Assembly (NCBI RefSeq): GCF_042432825.1
Contig: NZ_JBHLWN010000071.1
Coordinates: forward strand, 1 to 64,000
Direction of reading: 5' to 3'
Origin: Gordoniibacillus chartarius
GTDB taxonomy: Bacteria > Bacillota > Bacilli > Paenibacillales > NBRC-103111
Length of the DNA: 64,000 bases
Part shown: positions 32,012 to 40,414 of the stretch, piece after piece
Numbering within the stretch: the stretch's first letter is position 1
Layout of the letters: each line of letters starts with the position of its first letter
Translations under genes and position numbers: made by a program
The notes under the pieces: generated by a model
The model's database searches: none
Told to the model about the DNA's origin: nothing
What the model saw: only the letters and a program-made list of their open reading frames with translations

Positions 32012-32224
32012 TTATTTCGCTGCTGGGGATAAAATGGTCTGCATCTCGTTCAGAGCTTGAGTCGTGTTCTGAATATCCGTTTGGATCAGCGCCTTAAGCG
32101 CAGGGTCCTGCGCCAGCTGCTGGCGAGCCTTTGCTTCAAGCAGGCAAACAGTCTTGGCCGTCATCAATTCGTGCAGCTCCAGCGTTTCGTGCAGGGCGAG
32201 TCCTTGCTGTGCGGATTGCATCAT
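32012..32224 (-). CDS. Small coat-associated helical protein
   Basis: A 70-residue protein beginning MMQSAQQGLALHETLELHEL. It resembles the first half of CotF-like coat proteins (a helical pair with TAKTVCLLEAKARQQLAQDPALK). The double ATG at 32224/32221 follows GGAGGTGAA; the longer frame upstream lacks a ribosome site. The neighbouring Coat F gene supports a spore role, but this is inference. Confidence 0.7.
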   Translation of the reverse strand: MMQSAQQGLALHETLELHELMTAKTVCLLEAKARQQLAQDPALKALIQTDIQNTTQALNEMQTILSPAAK

Positions 32225-32319
32225 CGTCGGTTCACCTCCAGTCCATGGATTAGAATGCCCACAAAGGGGCTGTATATGCAACATCAGGATTCCGCGAGCA
32301 GGAAGACATTCAATTCAAA

Positions 32320-32356
32320 GAAAAATAAAAAGACCACACCGCCAACCGGTATGGTC
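32320..32356 (-). terminator. Terminator of the YciI gene
   Basis: Minus-strand stem AGACCATACCG / CGGTGTGGTCT with a 4-base loop and a TTTTTATTTTT tail. Confidence 0.8.
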
Positions 32357-32364
32357 TCTCCATG

Positions 32365-32640
32365 TCAAGCAAGCTCGATCGGAAACTGAAGCGGTTTCCA
32401 TTCCCGAAGCTCAAGCGTACGGGCGCCGTGCAAAACAACCGGATCTTGCTCCGCAAGCTCCCTGGCTTCTTCAACGGTTTCCGTCTTGTACAGCACGAGA
32501 CCGCCTTTACCGTCCGTAAACGGTCCGGCCATGATCACCTTGCCTTGATCGAATAAGCGGCTCAAATATTCAAGATGGGCAGGTCGATGGGCCATATTTT
32601 TCTCTTGATCAATGATCGTCAGGAATGCAGCGTGAATCAC
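32365..32640 (-). CDS. YciI family protein
   Basis: A 91-residue ferredoxin-like fold protein. HRPAHLEYLSRLFDQGKVIMAGPFTDGKGG contains the conserved His and the AGPF..D region typical of YCII domains, which may act as small hydrolases or dehalogenase-like enzymes, with few tested. The GTG start at 32640 follows GGAGGA. Monocistronic, with its own terminator. Confidence 0.85.
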   Translation of the reverse strand: MIHAAFLTIIDQEKNMAHRPAHLEYLSRLFDQGKVIMAGPFTDGKGGLVLYKTETVEEARELAEQDPVVLHGARTLELREWKPLQFPIELA

Positions 32641-32721
32641 TAAAGTCTCCTCCGTTTCCTATCGCTTCCACCTTGTATTGTAGGCGTCCCTAACGTGCAT
32701 GTCCAGTATCTTTTCTCGATC

Positions 32722-32916
32722 CTACGTATCGGCCTTCAAGAAATCGTACTCGTCCCGCATCAGCCGTTCCCCTCCGACCGTTACATATAGCGGATTAAAC
32801 CCCTCCACAGCGCCGATGCGAGAGCTGGTATAGTCCATGCGGCGGCGGACATAGATCGAGGAGTGTGCGAGAAACGCCTGTTCAAATTGCCGATCCGTAC
32901 GAAGTTTTCTTAGCAT
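32722..32916 (-). CDS. Unknown 64-residue protein
   Basis: A short protein beginning MLRKLRTDRQFEQAF, with no membrane segment or recognised motif. ATG 32916 is preferred because GGGGTGAT lies upstream; in-frame sequence further upstream has no ribosome site. Monocistronic and divergent from the next gene. Reality is supported by the ribosome site and by the even amino-acid composition. Confidence 0.5.
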   Translation of the reverse strand: MLRKLRTDRQFEQAFLAHSSIYVRRRMDYTSSRIGAVEGFNPLYVTVGGERLMRDEYDFLKADT

Positions 32917-32980
32917 AAAATCACCCCGACATAGTTTGTGTGGAACTTGGACAATTATGTCTGCCGGGGATAAGCGAACA

Positions 32981-32989
32981 TGGTATAAT
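32981..32989 (+). promoter_or_regulatory. Extended -10 promoter
   Basis: TGGTATAAT, an extended -10 with perfect hexamer, 50 bases before the start of the small membrane protein at 33039. Confidence 0.45.
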
Positions 32990-33038
32990 GTGGGAGGCAT
33001 CGGTTTAGGACCAGCACCTAGCAGGGGGGCTCCCAATA

Positions 33039-33323
33039 ATGAATTTTAATTTTTCCGCGTCGCTAATTGCTACGATTATCGTTATCCTCATATTGTTTAT
33101 GTTTTACAGAAAAAGAAAGGAAGACGAGAAAGGGCTTGGCTGGAAGCTTGTCGGGTTTTTCGTGCTCGGCTCGTTCGTTTTTAGCTGGCAAGGCATTCCG
33201 ATACCGGCAGGCTATATCGTTATAGTGCTGATGTTACGACCGCGGAAGAATGCACGTATCAAACAATATTCGGCGCTGCTTGGCGTCATTATGGTATTGC
33301 TGGGACGTCTCATTCCGGTCTAA
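33039..33323 (+). CDS. Small membrane protein of unknown function
   Basis: A 94-residue protein with three hydrophobic segments (about residues 7-22, 38-53 and 56-67 plus a C-terminal one) separated by Arg/Lys-rich loops such as YRKRKEDEKG and RPRKNARIK. No family recognised. The ATG follows GCAGGGGGG-like sequence. It stands alone. Confidence 0.65.
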   Translation: MNFNFSASLIATIIVILILFMFYRKRKEDEKGLGWKLVGFFVLGSFVFSWQGIPIPAGYIVIVLMLRPRKNARIKQYSALLGVIMVLLGRLIPV

Positions 33324-33346
33324 GGGGCAATCAATCGATTCCGCCT

Positions 33347-33883
33347 TCACACATTGCCGTTCGCAAACAGCTCGCGCACTTGAAGCCAATCGTCCACTCG
33401 GGTATACCCGGTTTCGAACACGTTGTGCGGAGCGGTAAATAAAATGCCTTTCCCCATGAAGCCTTGAAAATGGCGGCTGTTGTCGTCGATCAAGTAGTCG
33501 GCGCGAATAATGCTCTTGTCCCCGCAAAAGACGATGTTCATATCCGGGATGAACGGGAAATGCTCCTTGAGCCAGCGGTACTTGGCATTGAACGAATTCG
33601 GAACTTCCATGGCCGCGGTTGTGATGTAAATGTCATACCGCTCCTGCAGCTCACGGAGAACGTCTTGGCTGTGTTCCTTTAAGCCCAAATCGGCGAAAAA
33701 CTCCGGGTGCTTCAGCAGCTCGTAAACTTCGTCGCCGCATTTGGCGATGTGCCGGAGCTTCTTGCCCTGCAGCTGTTCGGGTGTTACGGAATCCTCATAT
33801 TTTTCGTTGTACTGGCGCAAATACTTGCTCATAAAGTCGGCGATCACTTCGTCCATATCAACCGCAATACGCTGCTTCATCAT
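33347..33883 (-). CDS. 5'(3')-deoxyribonucleotidase-like HAD phosphatase
   Basis: About 178 residues of the NT5C branch of the HAD superfamily. Motif I is the N-terminal AVDMDEVIADF with the nucleophile Asp and the acid Asp. Motif II is ITTAAM, and motif III/IV the segment GDKSIIRADYLIDDNSRHF with paired Asp residues. Such enzymes dephosphorylate (deoxy)nucleoside monophosphates. The start is ATG 33883 or 33880, both after GAGGTGG. The longer frame adds eight residues without support. Confidence 0.88.
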   Translation of the reverse strand: MMKQRIAVDMDEVIADFMSKYLRQYNEKYEDSVTPEQLQGKKLRHIAKCGDEVYELLKHPEFFADLGLKEHSQDVLRELQERYDIYITTAAMEVPNSFNAKYRWLKEHFPFIPDMNIVFCGDKSIIRADYLIDDNSRHFQGFMGKGILFTAPHNVFETGYTRVDDWLQVRELFANGNV

Positions 33884-34006
33884 TAACCACCTCGAGTTCG
33901 TTCTCAAGCTCAGTGTAAACGAGTTAGGTGAAACGGGTCAAATGAGCCGCTCGATTCAATCTTCATTTATATGGTAAGCTAAGGCGGAGAGAAGGAGAGG
34001 AGAGGA

Positions 34007-34825
34007 GTGGAACGGGCCGTGGACTATATCCGATTGAAGACCAATATTTTGAACCATTGCGTAGAGGATCGGTTGAAATACGATCCCGACATCGTCGAAC
34101 TGCACTTGGAGCTCCCCGATTTGCTGGAGGAGGCGGCGCTGCGGCGGACGATCGTTCGTCTTCAAGAGCAGGGCGTAAAGGTGTATCTTCATCAGCCGCC
34201 GAAGCTGGAGGGGACGTTCTGGGATTTGATGACGGGAGATGCGGCATTTTACGATCAGTATATGGACGTATCGCGCCGGTTGGCCCGAATTTGCCGGGAG
34301 GAGCGCGTACGGAGCGTCATTCATGCCCATTACGCTTATTCGCCGGAGCAGCCTTTGCATCGCATCACCGCTACCAATTCACAAGAATTGCGCAGGCGGA
34401 TCGAACATGTAACAGAGTTTGCGGGCGATGCTTTCTTGTGGGAGGATACGATTCACGGACTGTTCTCCTACGAAAATCCTTATCTTATAGACGAAGTTGT
34501 AAAACCTCTGAACCTGCCGCTCAATGTGGACGTCAGCCACGCATTCATCGCCCTTGGCGGCGACAACGACAAGCTGCGAGGCGTACTTCAGGCGACTCGT
34601 CCATATGCTCAGTATTACCATTTGGTGGACAGCATGGGGGTCGCTCATGATTCGCTGCCGCTTGGTCAAGGCCGGATTGACTGGAGAATGGTCGCGCCTC
34701 TCGTGGCGGATCGCGATTTTATTTTTGAGATTTCGCTGCCGGACGATCATTCGGATTGTACCCGGATGATTGAAAGCGCCGCCTATTTTCGAGGTGTGCT
34801 CGCAGAAGCGGGGCAGATCCGATAA
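34007..34825 (+). CDS. TIM-barrel sugar-isomerase-like protein
   Basis: A 272-residue protein of the xylose-isomerase-like / AP endonuclease 2 fold: repeated beta-alpha units, metal-type residues in VIHAHYAYS, EFAGDAFLWEDTIHG, NVDVSHAFIA, VDSMGVAHDS and FEISLPDDHS. The substrate is unknown; sugar-phosphate isomerase/epimerase is the usual label. The GTG start follows GAAGGAGAGGAG. It ends at a terminator shared with the converging hsp20. Confidence 0.75.
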   Translation: MERAVDYIRLKTNILNHCVEDRLKYDPDIVELHLELPDLLEEAALRRTIVRLQEQGVKVYLHQPPKLEGTFWDLMTGDAAFYDQYMDVSRRLARICREERVRSVIHAHYAYSPEQPLHRITATNSQELRRRIEHVTEFAGDAFLWEDTIHGLFSYENPYLIDEVVKPLNLPLNVDVSHAFIALGGDNDKLRGVLQATRPYAQYYHLVDSMGVAHDSLPLGQGRIDWRMVAPLVADRDFIFEISLPDDHSDCTRMIESAAYFRGVLAEAGQIR

Positions 34826-34830
34826 AATAG

Positions 34831-34872
34831 AAAGTCCCTGAAGCAGGATATGCCTGGCTCAGGGACTTTTGC
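34831..34872. terminator. Bidirectional terminator between the TIM-barrel gene and hsp20
   Basis: AAAGTCCCTGA (34831-34841) / TCAGGGACTTT (34859-34869), an 11-bp stem with A/T on both sides, between two converging genes. Confidence 0.8.
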
Positions 34873-34878
34873 GGGTTC

Positions 34879-35316
34879 TTAGTGAAAATCAACGTCAATC
34901 CGGCGCGCGGCATCGACCGTTTCTTTCGGCATGCGCACCTCAAGTACACCGTTCCGGTACGAGGCCGACGCACCTTCCGCCTTGACGCGCACCGGCAGCG
35001 AGACCGAGCGCTGAAACCGGCCGACGAACCGCTCGCTGCGGTGCATGTCAGCTTCTTGAATGTCCCCGTGCCGCTTGACGATGCCTTGAATGGTCAATTG
35101 GGTGTCGTCAATACGAATGTGGACGTCCTCTTTGTTTTCCAGCCCGGGGATGTCGCAATGTGCGACAACTTCGTTATCCGTCTGAAATACGTCGATGCGG
35201 GCGATGCCGTAATCCGGACCGAAGCCGAATGCCGCAGGAAGCTCCTGGAACCAGCGGTCGACATAGCTGCGTACTTGATCGATCGGACGCAGCGGATCTT
35301 GCGGGATGAGCGCCAT
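34879..35316 (-). CDS. Small heat-shock protein, Hsp20/alpha-crystallin family
   Basis: A 145-residue ATP-independent chaperone. The alpha-crystallin domain spans about residues 38-140, with VVAHCDIPGLENKEDVHIRI, FQRSVSLPVRV and the C-terminal GVLEVRMPK strand. AGGAGGGT precedes the ATG. No CIRCE element was seen upstream. It is possibly a spore or general-stress chaperone. Confidence 0.93.
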   Translation of the reverse strand: MALIPQDPLRPIDQVRSYVDRWFQELPAAFGFGPDYGIARIDVFQTDNEVVAHCDIPGLENKEDVHIRIDDTQLTIQGIVKRHGDIQEADMHRSERFVGRFQRSVSLPVRVKAEGASASYRNGVLEVRMPKETVDAARRIDVDFH

Positions 35317-35464
35317 CTCGGTTACCCTCCTGATTGTAAATCGTCCCGAAAATATCGGTCCGCAATCGTAGAGTTCCCATGCGGCGGTAGGCGAATGTAT
35401 CGCAAGTTTGGAATGACAGTGCTATACTGGGATCCACATCTCTTCATAGGAAAGGATCGATTCT

Positions 35465-35701
35465 ATGACGCTCCAATATGCTCATCTTAGCCATGACGCG
35501 ACACGCTTGCTGGCGGGGCGAACCGGCAACCCGCGGCTGCAGGTGTTCGTCCGGATCGACCCGCAGGACAGCGGCAGCAGCTTTTTTCTTATCCCTTACC
35601 CGGACAAAATTCTGCACGTACCGTTCTCCGATCTAAGCTACGATCCGCTGCGCTTCGAATCGCTCGTCGATGCGCTTTACCGTGCCATATATGAATCCTG
35701 A
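35465..35701 (+). CDS. Unknown 78-residue protein
   Basis: A small soluble protein, MTLQYAHLSHDATRLLAG to DALYRAIYES, with alternating strands and a C-terminal helix. No family recognised. The ATG follows AGGAAAGG. It lies between hsp20 (divergent) and a converging cysteine-rich gene. Confidence 0.6.
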   Translation: MTLQYAHLSHDATRLLAGRTGNPRLQVFVRIDPQDSGSSFFLIPYPDKILHVPFSDLSYDPLRFESLVDALYRAIYES

Positions 35702-35717
35702 GCAGGCTTACATTCAA

Positions 35718-35748
35718 AAGAGCTCACGGCCGACGGCCGGAGCTCTTG
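35718..35748. terminator. Hairpin between converging genes
   Basis: AAGAGCTC.CGGCC / GGCCG.GAGCTCTT near-perfect stem with tiny loop. The minus-strand side continues as TTTTGAAT, so it mainly serves the minus-strand gene at 35755. Confidence 0.7.
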
Positions 35749-35754
35749 AATCGC

Positions 35755-36027
35755 TTACGCTTTCGTTTTGACCAATTGCAGCGCCTGCTCGGCGATCGTC
35801 GGCATGAAGTTGTTCATGCAGCTGCACAAGAAATCTTTCCGGCAAACCGGGCACGGCGCGGTGAACAGGCGGTTGATGTGAGTCGCATGCTCTTCGCCGC
35901 TGGCTGTGCGCTCATAGCCGATACGGCACTTGGTGCGGTCTTTCAGAACGGCAACGATTTCAAACAGACCGTTCTTCGTATTGTCGCTGACAATATTGGC
36001 TTCGACGACTTGCGGATTGTAGGCCAT
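35755..36027 (-). CDS. Small cysteine-rich protein, possible zinc site
   Basis: A 90-residue protein. The N-terminal half is beta-rich (NGLFEIVAVLKDRTKCRIGYER). The C-terminal half carries CPVCRKDFLCSC, four cysteines in 12 residues, which could bind zinc with the earlier Cys. The C-terminus is helical. No family assigned; a resemblance to ComFB was considered and not supported. The ATG follows AAGGAGGT. Confidence 0.65.
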   Translation of the reverse strand: MAYNPQVVEANIVSDNTKNGLFEIVAVLKDRTKCRIGYERTASGEEHATHINRLFTAPCPVCRKDFLCSCMNNFMPTIAEQALQLVKTKA

Positions 36028-36126
36028 AGTAATTACCTCCTTGTGGAAAACGATGAACCGAATTGCATTTGTATATTATATAAAGAATACACCAATTATT
36101 CAACGGAGGAAAGGGAGACGACTTAC

Positions 36127-36375
36127 ATGATTACTTTCGACTATGTAACGAAGGAAGCGGCGGAAGGCGGGGGCTGGGACATTCAAATCGGTTTGAAGTT
36201 TGATGACGAGCCGGAGGAGCTGTACGTAGCGCATGTACATATGGATGATCAAGGCATATTGGGCGTTCCGGTCCTTTATTTCAACGGGATGGATTGCCGG
36301 TATGCGTGGAAAACCGACGAAAGGGTAGCACTGGAGACGTTTGTCCGACAAAGTACGGCTCGAATAGGCGAATGA
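36127..36375 (+). CDS. Unknown 82-residue acidic protein
   Basis: An acidic beta-rich protein beginning MITFDYVTKEAAEGGGWDIQIG. No signal or membrane segment and no recognised motif. The ATG at 36127 follows CGGAGGAAAGGGAG. It precedes the manganese-uptake operon but has its own divergent control region with the gene at 36027. Confidence 0.6.
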   Translation: MITFDYVTKEAAEGGGWDIQIGLKFDDEPEELYVAHVHMDDQGILGVPVLYFNGMDCRYAWKTDERVALETFVRQSTARIGE

Positions 36376-36406
36376 TGAGACAATTCAAATTTTTTTACCG
36401 CAAATG

Positions 36407-36440
36407 TTGCATTGGGTCAACTTATTTGCATATAATCAAA
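36407..36440 (+). promoter_or_regulatory. Promoter of the mnt operon with a possible operator
   Basis: TTGCAT (36407-36412), 18 bases, TATAAT (36431-36436). The -10 sits inside the imperfect palindrome TTTG-CATATAAT-CAAA (36425-36440). Its place would suit a metal-responsive repressor such as MntR, but it does not clearly match the MntR consensus. Confidence 0.5.
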
Positions 36441-36480
36441 ATAGATAGATGAGCGAAAAAGTTTAGGAGGATGGGAACTT

Positions 36481-37425
36481 ATGAAACGTTCAGGCTGGAC
36501 CCGGGCGGCGATGACGGTGCTTGTGCTGGCGGGCGTGTTTCTGCTTGCGTCCTGCGGCGCGGCACCGACCGCTTCGAATGCGGGGGGCAAGTTAAAGGTA
36601 ACGACGACGATCGGGATGATTACGGATATCGTGAAGGAAGTCGGCGGCGAGCATGTTGAGGTCACGGGCATTATGAAAGCGGGCGTCGATCCGCATTTGT
36701 ATAAAGCGTCGGAAGGGGACATCGGCAAGCTGGACCGGGCGGATGTTATCTTCTACAACGGATTGCACCTGGAAGGCAAGATGGTCGAAATTTTTGAGAA
36801 AATGTCCAAGAGTAAGAAGACGGTAGCCGTATCCAGCGGTATTGACGAAGCGAAGCTGCTGGCAGGCGATCCGCAGCTAGGAACTGCGCACGATCCGCAT
36901 ATCTGGTTTGACGTCAAAAATTGGATGTCGGCCGTTGAGACGGTCCGCGACGAGCTCGCTAAGGTTGATTCGGCTCATGCGGACAGCTATAGGGCGAATG
37001 CTGACGCGTACCTCAAGAAGCTGGAGGAGCTTGACGCTTATGCGAAGGCGCAAATCGGTTCGATACCGGAGCAGCAGCGGGTGCTCGTCACTGCTCATGA
37101 CGCGTTCGGTTACTTCGGCAGAGCGTACGGAATCAAGGTGATGGGGCTGCAGGGCATCAGCACGGCGTCCGAAGCGGGGACGAAGGACGTTACGGAGCTG
37201 CGAGACTTTCTGGTAAGCAACAAAATCAAGGCTGTATTCATCGAGTCGAGCGTTCCGCGCAAAGCAATCGATGCAGTCATTCAAGGAGCCAAGGAAAAGG
37301 GGCACACGATCGTCATCGGCGGCGAGCTGTTCTCGGACGCGATGGGCGAAGACGGTACGCCGGAAGGCACGTACATCGGGATGGTTCGCCACAATGTCGA
37401 TACGATCGTCAAAGCGCTGAAATAA
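36481..37425 (+). CDS. mntA: Manganese-type ABC transporter substrate-binding lipoprotein
   Basis: A 314-residue cluster A-I metal-binding protein (PsaA/MntC/TroA family). The signal peptide ends in LLASC (Cys25). Likely metal ligands are His73 (VDPHLYK), His141 (DPHIWFD), Glu232 (STASEAGT) and Asp286 (ELFSDAM). Lack of a His-rich loop and the Glu/Asp pair favour manganese or iron over zinc. TTAGGAGG precedes the ATG. It is first in an operon with ATPase and two permeases, in the mntABCD order of B. subtilis. Confidence 0.9.
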   Translation: MKRSGWTRAAMTVLVLAGVFLLASCGAAPTASNAGGKLKVTTTIGMITDIVKEVGGEHVEVTGIMKAGVDPHLYKASEGDIGKLDRADVIFYNGLHLEGKMVEIFEKMSKSKKTVAVSSGIDEAKLLAGDPQLGTAHDPHIWFDVKNWMSAVETVRDELAKVDSAHADSYRANADAYLKKLEELDAYAKAQIGSIPEQQRVLVTAHDAFGYFGRAYGIKVMGLQGISTASEAGTKDVTELRDFLVSNKIKAVFIESSVPRKAIDAVIQGAKEKGHTIVIGGELFSDAMGEDGTPEGTYIGMVRHNVDTIVKALK

Positions 37426-37448
37426 TCCATTTTGGGAGGTTGACTATC

Positions 37449-38219
37449 ATGACTCAGGAACGGAAGCCGCTGGTCGTTCGCGACTTATCGGTAGCGTATC
37501 AAAAGAAGCCCGTCCTGCGGGGCGTATCGTTCGAAGTTCCGGAAGGGAAGCTGATCGGCATTATCGGACCGAACGGCGCCGGCAAATCGACACTCATTAA
37601 AGCGGCTCTGGGCTTCGTGCCGAAGCTGACGGGAGAGGTTGCCGTCTACGGCAAGCCCTACAAAGAACAACGCATGCTGGTCGGCTATGTGCCGCAGCGG
37701 GAATCGGTCGACTGGGATTTCCCGACGAATGCGCTCGATGTCGTCACGATGGGACGGTACGGGCGGCTCGGCTGGTTCCGCCGTCCCGGTGCGGAGGATC
37801 GACGGATCGCAATGAATTGCCTGGAGCAGGTCGGCATGGCCGACTTCGCCGGAAGGCAGATCAGCCAGCTGTCCGGAGGCCAGCAGCAGCGGGTGTTTCT
37901 GGCTCGTGCACTGGCGCAGGATGCGCAGCTGTATTTCATGGATGAACCGTTCGCCGGTGTCGATGCCGCTACGGAGAAGGCTATTATTACGCTTTTAAAC
38001 GAGTTGAAGCGGCAGGGAAAGACGGTGCTGGTCGTCCATCACGATCTGGCGACGGTAAACGAATATTTCGACTGGGTGCTGATGCTGAACGTTCAGCTGC
38101 AGGCGTTCGGACCGACCCAAGAAACGTTCACGAAAGCGAATTTGCAGCGCACCTATGGCGGCAAGCTGGCAATGGTTGAAACCGGCGAAGGCGACGCACT
38201 CATCAAGATAGGGGGGTAA
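37449..38219 (+). CDS. mntB: Manganese ABC transporter ATP-binding protein
   Basis: A 256-residue ABC ATPase. Walker A GPNGAGKST is near residue 47, the signature LSGGQQQR near 145 and Walker B LYFMDEPFAGVD near 165, with the His switch in VVHHDLATV. It powers the metal importer. ATG 37449 is used since GGGAGGT lies ten bases upstream. It is 23 bases after mntA. Confidence 0.93.
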   Translation: MTQERKPLVVRDLSVAYQKKPVLRGVSFEVPEGKLIGIIGPNGAGKSTLIKAALGFVPKLTGEVAVYGKPYKEQRMLVGYVPQRESVDWDFPTNALDVVTMGRYGRLGWFRRPGAEDRRIAMNCLEQVGMADFAGRQISQLSGGQQQRVFLARALAQDAQLYFMDEPFAGVDAATEKAIITLLNELKRQGKTVLVVHHDLATVNEYFDWVLMLNVQLQAFGPTQETFTKANLQRTYGGKLAMVETGEGDALIKIGG

Positions 38220-38223
38220 CGGT

Positions 38224-39162
38224 ATGACGGATTTCGCGATGTTGGCGCTCGATCCGAACGTTCAGTGGATCTTGTTCGGATCGCTTCTTCTCGGGCTGTG
38301 CAGCGGCGTGATCGGTTCGTTCGCTTATTTGCGGAAGCAATCGCTGATGGGCGATGCGCTGTCGCATGCCGCTCTTCCCGGAGTATGTCTCGCCTTTCTG
38401 ATCACCGGCTCCAAGTCGATTTTCGGCTTTCTCGCCGGGGCCGCCATTGCCGGTGTTGCGGCAACGGTGGGCATCGGCCTTTTGACGAGATACTCGCGGA
38501 TCAAGCCGGACTCGGCGATCGCGGCGGTGCTGTCCGTATTTTTCGGCTTCGGGCTGATGCTGCTGACCGAAATTCAGCACAGCGGCTCCGGCAATCAGAG
38601 CGGACTCGATAAGTTTTTGTTCGGGCAGGCCGCTTCCATGGTCGCCAGCGACGTATATACGATGGTGATCGTGTCGATCGGTTTGCTGACGGTTTGCTCG
38701 CTGCTGTTTAAAGAGTTCAAGCTGCTCAGCTTCGACCCCGGCTTTGCGCGGGGGCTCGGCTATCCCGTAGCAATACTGGATCAACTGATGATGCTGCTGA
38801 TTGTCATTGCCGTAGTCGCCGGCATTCAAGCCGTCGGCGTCGTGCTGATGGCGGCGCTGCTCATCACGCCGGCCGTTTCGGCGAGGTACTGGACCGACCG
38901 GCTCGGCGTCATGATCGCTTTAGCGGGTCTGTTCGGTGCGCTTAGCGGCGCGATCGGCACATTGATCAGCGCCTCCGGCAACAACTTGCCGACCGGACCG
39001 CTCAGCGTACTGTGCGCGACGGCATTGTTCGTGTTCTCCGTCGTATTCGCTCCGCGCCGAGGGCTAATCGGCAAGCTGCGGACTCGAGCCGAGGCGCGCA
39101 AAGCGCTGCTGGCCGTCGCCCAAACGGCGGCAGTGACGCAAGGAAAGGGGGAAGCGATATGA
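38224..39162 (+). CDS. mntC: Manganese ABC transporter permease
   Basis: A 312-residue polytopic permease of the ABC-3 family with about eight to nine helices. MGDALSHAALPGVCLAFL near residue 40 and VGVVLMAALLITPAV are family motifs. The ATG is four bases after the mntB stop and its end overlaps mntD (ATGA). It would pair with MntD as a heterodimer. Confidence 0.9.
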   Translation: MTDFAMLALDPNVQWILFGSLLLGLCSGVIGSFAYLRKQSLMGDALSHAALPGVCLAFLITGSKSIFGFLAGAAIAGVAATVGIGLLTRYSRIKPDSAIAAVLSVFFGFGLMLLTEIQHSGSGNQSGLDKFLFGQAASMVASDVYTMVIVSIGLLTVCSLLFKEFKLLSFDPGFARGLGYPVAILDQLMMLLIVIAVVAGIQAVGVVLMAALLITPAVSARYWTDRLGVMIALAGLFGALSGAIGTLISASGNNLPTGPLSVLCATALFVFSVVFAPRRGLIGKLRTRAEARKALLAVAQTAAVTQGKGEAI

Positions 39163-40061
39163 ACACCTGGCTCATTATTTTGACGGGGGTACTCGTTACG
39201 AGCGCTTGCAGCATCGTCGGCTGCTTCCTCGTTCTGCGCCGCATGGCGATGATCGGCGACGCGATCTCCCACAGCGTCCTGCCGGGGATCGTTATCGCCT
39301 TCCTGCTGAGCGGGACGAGAGACTCGGTTTGGATGATGTTCGGTGCAGCCGCTGTTGGACTTTTGTCCGTATTTCTGATCCAATTGTTTCATCAAGGCGG
39401 TGTTCAGTCGGACGCTTCGATCGGCGTCGTGTTCACGTCACTGTTCTCCGTAGGCGTCATTCTGGTCAGCGTCTTCGCGCGCAACGTCGATCTCGACCTC
39501 GATTGCGTGCTTTACGGTGAAATTGCATACGTGCCGTGGAATACGCTGGAGCTGTTCGGCGCCGATATCGGCCCCAAGGCGATATGGACGGTTGGCATCG
39601 CTCTGCTGCTGAGCATGCTTGTCATCGGATTGTTCTACAAGCAATTCAAGCTGTGCGCGTTCGATCCGGGGCTTGCGGCGGCAGTGGGCGTTCCGGTCGC
39701 ATTGTTCCATTATGTGTTGATGGGACTCGTGTCGGTGACAACCGTAGCTTCGTTCGAGAGCGTTGGCGCGATTCTCGTCGTCGGGATGCTGGTCGTGCCG
39801 CCGCTGACAGCGTACCTGCTGACGGACCGGCTAAGCGTCATGATTGGGCTCAGCGTGGTATGCGGCGCCGTCAGCGCTATCGGTGGCTATTACGTCGCAA
39901 GCTGGCTGGACGCTTCGATTACCGCATCGATGATTTCCGTGGCCGGCTTGCTGCTGGCGCTTGCATTCCTGTTTTCTCCGTCGCACGGCGTCGTGATGCG
40001 GAAGTGGAAGCAGCGTCGCGAGCTGAGGGAGCTGCACATGCAGGACGCGGCGTCCGTATAG
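39159..40061 (+). CDS. mntD: Manganese ABC transporter permease, second subunit
   Basis: A 300-residue ABC-3 permease homologous to the upstream gene; IGDAISHSVLPGIVIAFLLSG and VGAILVVGMLVVPPLTAYLL are the matching motifs. The ATG at 39159 overlaps the mntC stop by four bases. The last 170 bases are covered on the other strand by the frame of the small basic protein at 39890-40291. A bidirectional terminator follows. Confidence 0.9.
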   Translation: MNTWLIILTGVLVTSACSIVGCFLVLRRMAMIGDAISHSVLPGIVIAFLLSGTRDSVWMMFGAAAVGLLSVFLIQLFHQGGVQSDASIGVVFTSLFSVGVILVSVFARNVDLDLDCVLYGEIAYVPWNTLELFGADIGPKAIWTVGIALLLSMLVIGLFYKQFKLCAFDPGLAAAVGVPVALFHYVLMGLVSVTTVASFESVGAILVVGMLVVPPLTAYLLTDRLSVMIGLSVVCGAVSAIGGYYVASWLDASITASMISVAGLLLALAFLFSPSHGVVMRKWKQRRELRELHMQDAASV

Positions 40062-40291
40062 TAACGTATATAAGGCAAAATGGAACCCGGTTCGCCGTTA
40101 CCGTAACGGTCGATCGGGTTCCATTTTTCAGTTCGATGCTTACGCTGCCGCTTTTCCATTCGTTCCGTCCGTGACGGGGTGGTACGCTCGATAGGGTTGA
40201 TCCCGTTCCAGCTCAATCTGTCGAGACGGGGATCGCGGCGACCTTCCCGGACGGCTTGGCGGCGTTTCTTAGCCGCTCTGCTGCTGGCCAT
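39890..40291 (-). CDS. Small basic protein, C-terminus runs into mntD antisense
   Basis: The first 60 residues, MASSRAAKKRRQAVREGRRDP then LSWNGINPIERTTPSRTERMEK and RKHRTEKWNP, resemble short basic proteins of about 70 residues found in Bacilli (YqkK-like). Here the frame has no stop where the family ends. It continues through the terminator of the mnt operon and 170 bases antisense into mntD, giving 133 residues. The ATG at 40291 follows AAGGAGGAA. The tail is probably not meaningful; a stop codon may have been lost. Confidence 0.55.
   Translation of the reverse strand: MASSRAAKKRRQAVREGRRDPRLDRLSWNGINPIERTTPSRTERMEKRQRKHRTEKWNPIDRYGNGEPGSILPYIRYYTDAASCMCSSLSSRRCFHFRITTPCDGENRNASASSKPATEIIDAVIEASSQLAT
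40077..40128. terminator. Terminator of the mnt operon
   Basis: AAAATGGAACCCG / CGGGTTCCATTTTT 13-bp outer stem with an inner CCGTTA / TAACGG hairpin. It acts for mntABCD and lies inside the coding frame of the minus-strand basic protein. Confidence 0.85.
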
Positions 40292-40414
40292 TCGTGTATT
40301 CCTCCTTGACCGTATATACTTGTTTATGACTTTACGATACAGGCACGGTTCATGACCGGCAAGGGAAAGTTTGCCTGGAACGATATATTCCGATTAAGGA
40401 GGCATAACGGCCTG

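Noticed and set aside
35755..36027. ComFB-like competence protein
   Set aside because: The cysteine spacing and the rest of the sequence do not fit ComFB; kept as an unknown cysteine-rich protein.
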